Of a stretch of DNA of 64,000 nucleotides, positions 1-7,067 are shown piece by piece (within the stretch, counting starts at the first letter, position 1; the number at the start of each line of letters is the position of its first letter). The notes beneath the pieces are model-generated. The model made no database searches. It worked only from the letters and a program-made list of their open reading frames with translations, and had not been told where the DNA came from. The translations under genes were made by a program, and so were the position numbers. Source of the DNA: an uncultured Clostridia bacterium (lineage in GTDB: Bacteria; Bacillota; Clostridia; Oscillospirales; Ruminococcaceae). The stretch lies in the NCBI GenBank assembly GCA_947627465.1, contig CANQWD010000005.1:1-64000 (forward strand). Direction: 5' to 3'.

Positions 1-312
1 GAAAAAAGCGGCTGACATTGCCGCAGCGAAGCGTAGGAGATGTCAGTCGGCTAGCGAACGGAGCGAAGCGAAGAGAGTGGTTTTTCGCTTTTTTAAGATC
101 AGCAAAGTGAAAAAAGCGGCTGACATTGCCGCAGCGAAGCGTAGGAGATGTCAGTCGGCTAGCGAACGGAGCGAAGCGAAGAGAGCGGTTTTTCGCTTTT
201 TTAAGATCAGCAAAGTGAAAAAAGCGACTGACATTGCCGCAGCGAAGCGTAGGAGATGTCAGTCAGCTAGCGAACGTAGCGAAGCGAAGAGAGCGGTTTT
301 TCGCTTTATTAA
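1..312. repeat. 108-bp tandem repeat, about 2.9 copies
   Basis: Units begin at 1, 109 and 217 and are nearly identical; the third differs at a few bases and runs into the ribosome binding site of the next gene. Each unit holds nested inverted repeats: CTGACAT pairs with ATGTCAG, and AGCGAA pairs with TTCGCT followed by a T-run, so each unit resembles a Rho-independent terminator on the plus strand. Because 108 is divisible by 3, an open frame runs through the array by chance. The array may extend beyond the left edge of the window. Confidence 0.9.
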
Positions 313-328
313 AATAAGGAGAATAGAA

Positions 329-1720
329 ATGCCTAATATGAGTTTGAAAAAGAACGAAATGCCCGTACAGGAGCCTGACGTTCGGAATAAAAATTTCCAA
401 GAGGTAGCTCTCGGCTATACCGAGGAGATGGCTCTTGACGAAGCGGAGCGCTGCCTGCACTGTAAAAATATGCCGTGCAAAACGGGCTGCCCCGTTGGTA
501 TAGATATCGGCGATTTTATCGCCAAGGTTAAGGAAAAGGATTACGAGGGTGCGTATCAAATAATTTCCAAATCGAGTTCGCTGCCCGCGGTGTGCGGACG
601 CGTATGTCCTCAGGAAACGCAGTGCGAAAGCAAGTGCGTTCGCGGAATTAAGGGCGAGCCTGTGGGTATCGGACGTTTGGAGCGCTTTGTAGCCGATTGG
701 CATAACGCTCACTGCACGGAAGCACCCCAAGCCCCCGCGAAGAACGGTCATAAGTGCGCGATAATCGGCGCGGGACCTTCGGGTTTGACTTGCGCGGGCG
801 ACCTCGCAAAAATGGGCTACGACGTGACGATTTTCGAGGCTCTGCATTTGGCGGGCGGCGTTTTGGTTTACGGAATTCCCGAATTCAGACTTCCGAAGTC
901 GATTGTTCAGCACGAGGTTGATAATCTTAAGGAGCTAGGCGTTAAGGTCGAGACAAACGTTGTTGTAGGTCGTACTATCGAAGTGGACGAGCTGTTCGAG
1001 CAGGGTTTTGAAGCGATCTTCATAGGTTCGGGCGCGGGTCTGCCGAGATTTATGAATATCCCCGGCGAGAACCTCAAGGGCGTTTATTCGGCGAACGAGT
1101 TTTTAACGCGCGTAAATTTGATGAAAGCGTACAAGGACGACTCGGATACACCTATTAAAAAGAATACTTCCGTAGCGGTAGTCGGCGGCGGTAACGTTGC
1201 TATGGACGCGGCAAGATGCGCAAAGCGTCTCGGCGCGGAAACGGTCTACATAGTTTACAGAAGAAGCGAAGCGGAAATGCCCGCGCGTAACGAAGAAATA
1301 GAGCACGCTAAGGAGGAGGGAATTATCTTCAAGACCCTCAACAATCCCGTTGAGATCCTTGGTAACGAGCACAAGTTCGTTACAGGCATGAAGTGCGTTG
1401 AAATGGAGCTTGGCGAACCCGACGCTTCGGGTCGCCGCCGTCCTGTTGAAAAGCCCGGCAGCGAGTTCACGCTTGACGTGGACTGTGTGGTAATGTCGAT
1501 AGGCACGTCTCCCAACCCGCTTATCCGTAACACCACAAAGGGTCTTGATACGAATAAGCACGGCTGTTTCATTGCCGACGAGAGCGGCGCGACCTCCCGC
1601 GAGGGCGTGTTCGCGGGCGGCGACGCGGTTACCGGAGCGGCTACCGTAATCCTCGCTATGGGCGCGGGCAAAACGGCGGCTAAGGCTATGGACGAATATA
1701 TCAAGAATAAGTCGAAGTAA
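329..1720 (+). CDS. gltA: NADPH-dependent glutamate synthase small subunit-like flavoprotein (GltA/NfnB type)
   Basis: This 463-aa iron-sulfur flavoprotein moves electrons between NAD(P)H, FAD and [4Fe-4S] clusters. Two N-terminal cysteine groups are visible (Cys42/45/50/54 and Cys89/93/99/103). An FAD-binding Rossmann motif GAGPSG lies near residues 147-152 and a second dinucleotide motif (VGGGNVAMDAA) near 285. The start is ATG 329, preceded by AAGGAG; the upstream open frame is only repeat DNA. The family contains both GltA-like glutamate synthase subunits and NfnB of the ferredoxin:NADP transhydrogenase. The partner that would decide (nfnA/sudB) would lie left of the window, so the exact role is open. 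A strong terminator follows. Confidence 0.88.
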   Translation: MPNMSLKKNEMPVQEPDVRNKNFQEVALGYTEEMALDEAERCLHCKNMPCKTGCPVGIDIGDFIAKVKEKDYEGAYQIISKSSSLPAVCGRVCPQETQCESKCVRGIKGEPVGIGRLERFVADWHNAHCTEAPQAPAKNGHKCAIIGAGPSGLTCAGDLAKMGYDVTIFEALHLAGGVLVYGIPEFRLPKSIVQHEVDNLKELGVKVETNVVVGRTIEVDELFEQGFEAIFIGSGAGLPRFMNIPGENLKGVYSANEFLTRVNLMKAYKDDSDTPIKKNTSVAVVGGGNVAMDAARCAKRLGAETVYIVYRRSEAEMPARNEEIEHAKEEGIIFKTLNNPVEILGNEHKFVTGMKCVEMELGEPDASGRRRPVEKPGSEFTLDVDCVVMSIGTSPNPLIRNTTKGLDTNKHGCFIADESGATSREGVFAGGDAVTGAATVILAMGAGKTAAKAMDEYIKNKSK

Positions 1721-1740
1721 AGAGTATTCGTTAAATGAAT

Positions 1741-1780
1741 ATCCCCCGACAGGCTTTATCGCTGTCGGGGGATTTGTTGT
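1741..1780 (+). terminator. Rho-independent terminator after gltA
   Basis: A perfect 12-bp stem (1741-1752 with 1762-1773) with a 9-nt loop is followed by a T-rich tail. It lies between two convergent genes and could also act on the lysozyme gene's transcript. Confidence 0.85.
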
Positions 1781-1789
1781 TGCCGCAAG

Positions 1790-3328
1790 TTATTTGAGAT
1801 GATTGTAGCCGCCGTCCAATATCAGCTTGCGGTAATTTTTCGTGCAGATATCAAGATCGACGTCTATTTCTTCGTCAATGCCCGACACCTTGCCCGCGGC
1901 GGTATATTGCCATATTCCGTAATCGCCGCCGTAGGTGGGGCTTGACTGCCATTCGGCTACCCACAGGTCGTATTCGGCAAGCTCGTCCATATCAAGATAG
2001 TTTACCGCCCAGTTCTTGTTGGTGTAGAGCATGGGGTAGTATCCCGCTTTTTCGACCTCTTCCATAAACGCTTTCGCTATTGCGGTGCGCTCGGCGGTGG
2101 TGAGATTTTCCTGTTGAGACGGCTCCTCAAAGTCGAGAACGGCGGGGAAGTCAAGCTTGTGGGGCGAAATGGTCTTGATGAAGAACCTCGCTTCTTTTCG
2201 CGCGTCGGCGACGGTTTCCGCCCAAAGATAGTGATACGCGCCCACCATAAGCCCCGCTTCCTTTGCATCGACGGCGTTTTTCGCGAAACGAATATCCTCG
2301 CCCGATATATAATCCGAGCCGTCGCCTATCGAAGAACGCAGAATAACGAAATCCACGCCCGAGGCTTTCACGCGCTCCCAGTTGATAGCGCCTTGATAGC
2401 GCGAAACGTCAATGCCTTTCCACGCCACTTTCTCCGGCTCCGCGTCATATTCGGAGGGCTTGTCCGTTATTTGAGCGCTGTTCGCGGAACGTTCTCCGCG
2501 GCGGTCGATCAGCTTTCCGCATTTTGTCAGCGTGATTTTTCCGCCGTCCAAACGGTGGAGCGCGGACCCCGGTTCAAGCGTTACATCGCCGCTTACCACT
2601 GCGTTGTTATATAAATAAAGCGCCCCCTCGGAGCGTATTTCTCCGTTCATTGTGACGGTGAGTGCGCCTTTTTGGAAGATCATTCCGTTTTTCGCGCAGA
2701 CCATCTTGCCGGAAACCGTCGTCTCGGATTTTTGCGCAAACGTCAGTCTGCCGCAGTTTGCCGCCGCGCCCTGCCCGTAAATTTTCACATTTCCCGAGAA
2801 AGCGGATATACCTTTGTTCCCCGTAAGAAACGTTGAGGAAATGTGAGCCGACGAGCTTTTTGTCGCGCAGAATGTGCCGTAGTTCATTATCTCGGAGCCT
2901 TGCAGCGCGGCAAGTTCACCCGAAACGGCAAGTTTAGCGGACGGCTCTATGATAAGCTGTCCTTTGATATCGAGCTTGCTGTCGGAATAAACCGTCAGCG
3001 AGCCGTTGTTCCTTATAACCAGCTTGCTGTTTTGCGGGAGTTTTATGTGCTTTTCCTTTGAGAGCTTTACGGGTTTGTCTATGTAGTAATCTACGCCGTC
3101 CTTAAACGCCGTTGCCCCCGACCACCGCTGATATTCTCCGTCGTCGGGAACGTAATCCGCGCTGCCGTAAAGACTTTCAAAATCTTCTCCGCTGCCGTCG
3201 ATTTCGTTGGTTTCGCTTGTACCGTCCGACGCTTCGGCAAACACCGTAAGGCTTGTAAAACCCGCTGTATTGAAGAAAGCGAAAAGCAGCGCCGTCAACA
3301 GCGAAATAATTCTTTTTATAAATTGCAT
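1790..3328 (-). CDS. Secreted GH25 lysozyme with N-terminal beta-repeat region
   Basis: The 512-aa product has a signal peptide (about residues 1-31). A glycine/serine-rich stretch of short beta-repeats follows (about 85-290, PSAKLAVSGE and LEPGSALHRL types), probably a right-handed beta-helix or wall-associating spacer. A C-terminal glycoside hydrolase 25 domain begins near residue 304 with GIDVSRYQG. The catalytic acidic motif is seen in FPAVLDFEEPS, and WQY near the end is typical of the family. The enzyme would cleave N-acetylmuramoyl bonds of peptidoglycan. I chose the ATG at 3328 because GGAG lies 8 nt upstream; a GTG three codons earlier overlaps that site. The neighbouring SpoIIQ-like gene points to wall remodelling as a shared theme. 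Confidence 0.85.
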   Translation of the reverse strand: MQFIKRIISLLTALLFAFFNTAGFTSLTVFAEASDGTSETNEIDGSGEDFESLYGSADYVPDDGEYQRWSGATAFKDGVDYYIDKPVKLSKEKHIKLPQNSKLVIRNNGSLTVYSDSKLDIKGQLIIEPSAKLAVSGELAALQGSEIMNYGTFCATKSSSAHISSTFLTGNKGISAFSGNVKIYGQGAAANCGRLTFAQKSETTVSGKMVCAKNGMIFQKGALTVTMNGEIRSEGALYLYNNAVVSGDVTLEPGSALHRLDGGKITLTKCGKLIDRRGERSANSAQITDKPSEYDAEPEKVAWKGIDVSRYQGAINWERVKASGVDFVILRSSIGDGSDYISGEDIRFAKNAVDAKEAGLMVGAYHYLWAETVADARKEARFFIKTISPHKLDFPAVLDFEEPSQQENLTTAERTAIAKAFMEEVEKAGYYPMLYTNKNWAVNYLDMDELAEYDLWVAEWQSSPTYGGDYGIWQYTAAGKVSGIDEEIDVDLDICTKNYRKLILDGGYNHLK

Positions 3329-3389
3329 GATCAACACTCCAAATGTCCGTATACTTTAGAGACAAGAGATAATCTTAAGGAAGTTTAAC

Positions 3390-3616
3390 GGCGGCTTTCC
3401 CCGCCCGGGGCGGGGAGAACCGCAGATAACCCTAATTATATTGTCTCATATTTCTTCTCGTTTGTCAAATGTTTTTTTGTAATTTTATCGCTTTGTTCAA
3501 AATATAACACTAAATATAGTATATTTTGCACAATATTCCGCCCGATTTTATAGTAAACGGCAAATTTCGTTTACTATTATGTAGCCGCGAAAGGCTTCGC
3601 GGCGCCCGAATTACGA
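3390..3616. other. Intergenic region with three hairpins
   Basis: It holds a GC-rich hairpin at about 3397-3418 (CCCCGCC / GGCGGGG), a perfect 10-bp inverted repeat ATAGTAAACG / CGTTTACTAT at 3551-3578, and a GCCGCGA / TCGCGGC hairpin at about 3582-3602. None has a clear T-run on the minus strand, so the end of the SpoIIQ-like transcript is not obvious. A similar ATAGTAAACG hairpin recurs near 54593. Confidence 0.5.
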
Positions 3617-4327
3617 TCATTCTTCCGAGCGTTTCACAACGGAGAGCGGGTCTATCCAATTTCCGCCTTGTTTTACGCCTAAGTGCAAATGCGGCGGCTG
3701 GAGTATCTCGCACTGGTTGGTGTCCGAGGTCTTGCCGAGTATCTCGCCCTGCTTCACCGCCTGTCCCGCTTTGACGTTAAGCTCCTTGGCGAGACCGCAG
3801 TACTGAACGTCGAGACCGTTGTTCTGCTCGACGAGCACATATACTCCCCAAAGCGGGTCGTCCTTGATCTCTTTCACCACGCCCTCGGACATCGACTTCA
3901 CGTCCGTGCCGATATCGCAGAGGATATCGCAGCCGTCGTGAGTTTTCCAAACTCCGAGCGTTTCGGACTTGACAAGCTCGCCGTTGCTGAACTCGTGAGA
4001 GATCTCGCCTTCAACGGGCATAATATTACCAACGTCGGCGACTATGGGTTTGTTCGCCTGCACCGCGCCGCTTTCCGTCGGTTCGCTGTCAGCGTCTCCG
4101 TTTATCGGAACGTCCGATACCGTATTCTGCACGGGCACGTCGGACGCGCTCGGCGCGGGGAACGAGAACGTCTGCTCCAAGACGGAGGACGGCTCGGGCA
4201 GGCTTGTCGGCACGAGATCTTTTACCGTTGAGCGGTAAGCCGCGATCATCGTCACCGCAACCACCGCCGCGCCCGCCGAAGCCGCGATTATCCATGTGGT
4301 TTTAGATGAGTTGTTTTTCCTTTTCAT
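3617..4327 (-). CDS. spoIIQ: SpoIIQ-like M23 (LytM) peptidase-domain protein
   Basis: The 236-aa protein has a short basic N-terminus, one membrane anchor (about 12-30), a Pro/Ser-rich linker (40-95) and a C-terminal M23/LytM domain. Zinc ligands are present: the HxxxD motif at His130 and Asp134, and His213-Leu-His215. In SpoIIQ the domain forms the forespore side of the zipper/channel with SpoIIIAH; clostridial SpoIIQ usually keeps the metal ligands that Bacillus lost, as here. The phrasing around 120-140 (SETLGVWKTHDGCDI) is SpoIIQ-like, and gpr elsewhere in the window supports a spore former. The start is supported by AAAGGAATG upstream. A generic M23 endopeptidase is the alternative. Confidence 0.72.
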   Translation of the reverse strand: MKRKNNSSKTTWIIAASAGAAVVAVTMIAAYRSTVKDLVPTSLPEPSSVLEQTFSFPAPSASDVPVQNTVSDVPINGDADSEPTESGAVQANKPIVADVGNIMPVEGEISHEFSNGELVKSETLGVWKTHDGCDILCDIGTDVKSMSEGVVKEIKDDPLWGVYVLVEQNNGLDVQYCGLAKELNVKAGQAVKQGEILGKTSDTNQCEILQPPHLHLGVKQGGNWIDPLSVVKRSEE

Positions 4328-4567
4328 AGCAACATTCCTTTCGCTTTCATAAATTCGGGCTAATGCTAGTTTTGCCCTTTTTTGGAAATTTATTCAAGCC
4401 CATTTCTAAAAACCTTTTCCGAATTTTGCGCCGCAATTTAAACGTTCTAACGAAAAAACACATTTTTTTGCAAGCCGACGCGCTTTTCGGAGTTTGCAAA
4501 GAATTATTCGCAAAAGCTGTATTGGAACGTGTGTATTCGACAATATGAAAAAAATCGAAAAAACCCC
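4328..4567. other. AT-rich divergent intergenic region
   Basis: This stretch between the SpoIIQ-like gene and the SRP RNA promoter is AT-rich and has no credible gene. It should hold the minus-strand promoter for the SpoIIQ-like gene, expected to be a forespore sigma factor promoter, but I could not identify it confidently. Confidence 0.4.
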
Positions 4568-4596
4568 TTGATTTTTTTGAGAAAAAGTTGTATAAT
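4568..4596 (+). promoter_or_regulatory. Sigma-A promoter of the SRP RNA
   Basis: TTGATT (4568-4573) and TATAAT (4591-4596) are separated by exactly 17 nt. Transcription would begin near 4604, just ahead of the SRP RNA. Confidence 0.85.
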
Positions 4597-4617
4597 ATAA
4601 AAAGGTATATTGCAAAT

Positions 4618-4737
4618 GCTTCGGATCATGGGGGCAGACCCTGTGCAACAAGGTGCTGTGAACCATGTCAGGCGGGGAACCGAGCAGCATTAAGCGGATT
4701 TCCTTGTGTGCCGCAGCAAGTCTGTTCCCATGATCGG
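4618..4737 (+). ncRNA. ffs: Small bacterial signal recognition particle RNA (scRNA/4.5S-like)
   Basis: The conserved SRP apical loop is present at about 4666-4689, with GTCAGGCGGGGAA followed by AGCAGCA, the site bound by Ffh. The 5' part (GATCATGGG near 4624-4632) pairs with the 3' part (CCCATGATC near 4727-4735), closing a long rod of about 115-120 nt. It is therefore the short SRP RNA type without an Alu domain, unlike Bacillus. It targets signal-peptide-bearing nascent chains to the membrane. Its place immediately upstream of dnaX is the usual Firmicutes arrangement. Exact ends are approximate. Confidence 0.92.
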
Positions 4738-4786
4738 GAGCGTTTGTTATGCCGCGCCGAATACTGTGCGCTATGGGGGTGATGGG

Positions 4787-6688
4787 TTGTATCTTGCGCT
4801 GTACAGAAAATACCGTCCGAGAACGTTCGACGACGTTATCTCGCAGGAGCATATTACAACGACCCTGAAAAATCAAGTGGCAAACGGCACTGCGGCGCAC
4901 GCCTATTTGTTTACAGGCTCGCGCGGAACGGGCAAGACCACGTGCGCCAAAATAATGGCGATGGCGGTGAACTGCTTAGATCCGCAAAACGGCAATCCGT
5001 GCCTTGAGTGCGAACGCTGTAAGGAGATATTAGGCGGAGAAGCTACGGATATCGTGGAAATGGACGCGGCTTCAAATAACGGCGTGGACGATGTGCGCCA
5101 GCTTCGCGACGAGGTGGCGTATACGCCGGTAAGCTGCAAATACCGCGTTTATATAATCGACGAGGTGCACATGCTGTCGCCCGCGGCTTTCAACGCGCTG
5201 CTGAAAACGCTTGAAGAACCGCCGCCGCATGTCAAGTTTATTTTGGCGACAACGGAGCTTCATAAAGTTCCCGCGACGATAAGCTCACGCTGCCAGCGGT
5301 TTGAGTTCAAGCGCGTGGACGTTGAGGAAAGCGCCAAACGGCTTCTTGAGGTCGCGGAAAAGGAAAACGTCTCCTTGGATAAGGACGCCGCGGAGCTTAT
5401 TTCAAGGCTCTCCGACGGCGGAATGCGCGACGCTCTGTCGATCTTGGATCGCTGCGTAAGCGCCGATGAACATATTACTTCGCAGACCGTGCGCGACTGC
5501 GCTGGCGTTGCCGATAACAAACACCTGTTCGCGTTTTCGGAAATGGTGGCTCAAAAGGACGCGGCGGGCTGCATAAGACTTCTCGGAGAACTGCATAAAA
5601 ATTCCAAAGACCTCGCGCTTGTAATAGACGAGCTGTCAACGCATTACCGCGATCTTATGCTTTTTAAGACCGCGCCGAGCGATACCGATCTGCTCTCCGC
5701 GCTTCCCGAGGACTACGAGAATATAGCTCGCACCGCGAACCTTTACGATTTGGAAAAGATACTCCGCTGTCTTACGCTTTTGCAGCAGTGCGAGGATAAC
5801 ATAGGGAAAACCAAACAGCGCAAGACTTTAGCGGAGATGTGTCTCGTTAAAATGTGCACGGGCGCGGGTGTTTTCTCGGAGGGATATTCTCCGAAAGTAT
5901 CTCCGCAGTCGGCGAAGCCCGCACAGCCCGTAATTCGGATACAAGAACCGCCAAAGGACGATTTCGTTCCGAAAACCTACGAGGAAATGTCGGAGCGCGA
6001 GCGTATGGCGGCGAAGCGCACGCAAGCGCTTATCGATCAGACGACAGAGCTTCTGTCGGGCGCAAAAAAACAAACCGAGCCGGCGGAACAAACTCCGCCC
6101 CCGCCATGGGAAGAACCCGCGCCGCCGGACAGCTTTTTAAGCAACGATTATCCGATAAATTCGGACGAGCCGCCCATTGAGGAGGCTTCCGCGCCCCCTG
6201 TTGAGGAGGCTTCCGCGCCCCCTGTTGAGGAGGCTTCCGCACCGCCCATTGAGGAGGTTTCCGCGCCGCCTGTTGAGGAGGTGCCCGCGCCGCTTTCCGA
6301 TGAAGTTCCCGAAACAGCAGGCTCTTTTGAAGGATCCGTTAAAGAAAGCTCGGAAAGCAAAGAACTCCCGAACGAGATCACCGAAAAGCAGTGGCAGGCA
6401 GTGGTCTCCAAAATGGATATGATGAACGCGGCAATGTTCGACGGCTCTTTGGCGAAGCTTAGCGGAAACGTTTTGGAGGTCTTTTCTTCAAACGGGTTGT
6501 TGCTGAATAATGTCAAAGACGAGGAGCTTGACAGCGCGGAGAAAATGATCTCGGAAAAATTGGGATTTCCCGTTAAGCTGAAAATCACCGCCGCGAAGTC
6601 GGACGACGGCTCCGAGGAAAATAAAAGTAAGCTGGAAATACTGTTGGGCAAGGCTCGGCAGTTTGGTATAGAAATTCAAGAAAAATAA
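4787..6688 (+). CDS. dnaX: DNA polymerase III subunit gamma/tau
   Basis: The 633-aa clamp-loader ATPase opens with MYLALYRKYRPRTF, the usual family N-terminus. I chose TTG 4787 for that reason and because GGGGGTGAT lies 7 nt upstream; longer reading frames run back into the SRP RNA. Walker A (GSRGTGKTT) is at 44-52, zinc cysteines at 63/72/75/78, DEVH at 125-128 and the sensor/arginine-finger motif SRCQRF at 167-172. A Pro/Glu-rich linker (about 460-510) holds five 8-residue repeats of the PPVEEASA type, then a C-terminal domain. A7 at 6064-6070 plus a downstream stem-loop resembles the E. coli frameshift site (see findings). ybaB follows 18 nt later. Confidence 0.95.
   Translation: MYLALYRKYRPRTFDDVISQEHITTTLKNQVANGTAAHAYLFTGSRGTGKTTCAKIMAMAVNCLDPQNGNPCLECERCKEILGGEATDIVEMDAASNNGVDDVRQLRDEVAYTPVSCKYRVYIIDEVHMLSPAAFNALLKTLEEPPPHVKFILATTELHKVPATISSRCQRFEFKRVDVEESAKRLLEVAEKENVSLDKDAAELISRLSDGGMRDALSILDRCVSADEHITSQTVRDCAGVADNKHLFAFSEMVAQKDAAGCIRLLGELHKNSKDLALVIDELSTHYRDLMLFKTAPSDTDLLSALPEDYENIARTANLYDLEKILRCLTLLQQCEDNIGKTKQRKTLAEMCLVKMCTGAGVFSEGYSPKVSPQSAKPAQPVIRIQEPPKDDFVPKTYEEMSERERMAAKRTQALIDQTTELLSGAKKQTEPAEQTPPPPWEEPAPPDSFLSNDYPINSDEPPIEEASAPPVEEASAPPVEEASAPPIEEVSAPPVEEVPAPLSDEVPETAGSFEGSVKESSESKELPNEITEKQWQAVVSKMDMMNAAMFDGSLAKLSGNVLEVFSSNGLLLNNVKDEELDSAEKMISEKLGFPVKLKITAAKSDDGSEENKSKLEILLGKARQFGIEIQEK
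6172..6291 (+). repeat. 24-bp in-frame repeats in dnaX
   Basis: Five consecutive 24-bp units encode the variants PPIEEASA, PPVEEASA (twice), PPIEEVSA and PPVEEVPA. The array lies in the flexible linker of tau and is likely to vary in copy number between strains. Confidence 0.85.
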
Positions 6689-6706
6689 AACGGAGGACAT
6701 TTTATT

Positions 6707-7054
6707 ATGAAATCAAGACTTCCCCAGGGATATCAGGGCGGCAACGCCAATATGAACCAAATGGTAAGAAAAGCCCAGAAAATGCAGGAGGACATCACCC
6801 GCGTTCAGGACGAGCTTGAACAGAAGGAGTTTACAAAGCAAGTCGGCGGCGGAGTTATGGAGATCGTGATGACGGGCGACAAGAAAATTAAAAGCGTAAC
6901 GATCAAGCCCGAGGCGGTTGACCCCAATGATATCGAGATGCTTCAGGATCTCATTATCAGCGGCGTAAACGAGACCATTCAGGAGATAGAGGATTACGGC
7001 GCGGCAGAGATGGAAAAAGTAACAGGCGGCGTAACGCTCCCCGGACTGATTTGA
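6707..7054 (+). CDS. ybaB: YbaB/EbfC family nucleoid-associated protein
   Basis: A 115-aa protein with the family's N-terminal amphipathic helix (about 16-48, NMNQMVRKAQKMQEDITRVQ) followed by a small beta sheet (VGGGVMEIVMTGDKKIKSVTI). Members form homodimers that bind DNA and are almost always encoded between dnaX and recR. The start follows CGGAGGACA at a good distance. The usual downstream partner recR is displaced here by a comEC-like gene. Confidence 0.93.
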   Translation: MKSRLPQGYQGGNANMNQMVRKAQKMQEDITRVQDELEQKEFTKQVGGGVMEIVMTGDKKIKSVTIKPEAVDPNDIEMLQDLIISGVNETIQEIEDYGAAEMEKVTGGVTLPGLI

Positions 7055-7067
7055 CTTTAAGTCTCAA

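Noticed and set aside
77-328. N-terminal 84-residue extension of the GltA-like protein
   Set aside because: It is only the 108-bp repeat translated in frame; the real ribosome binding site and ATG are at 315-331.
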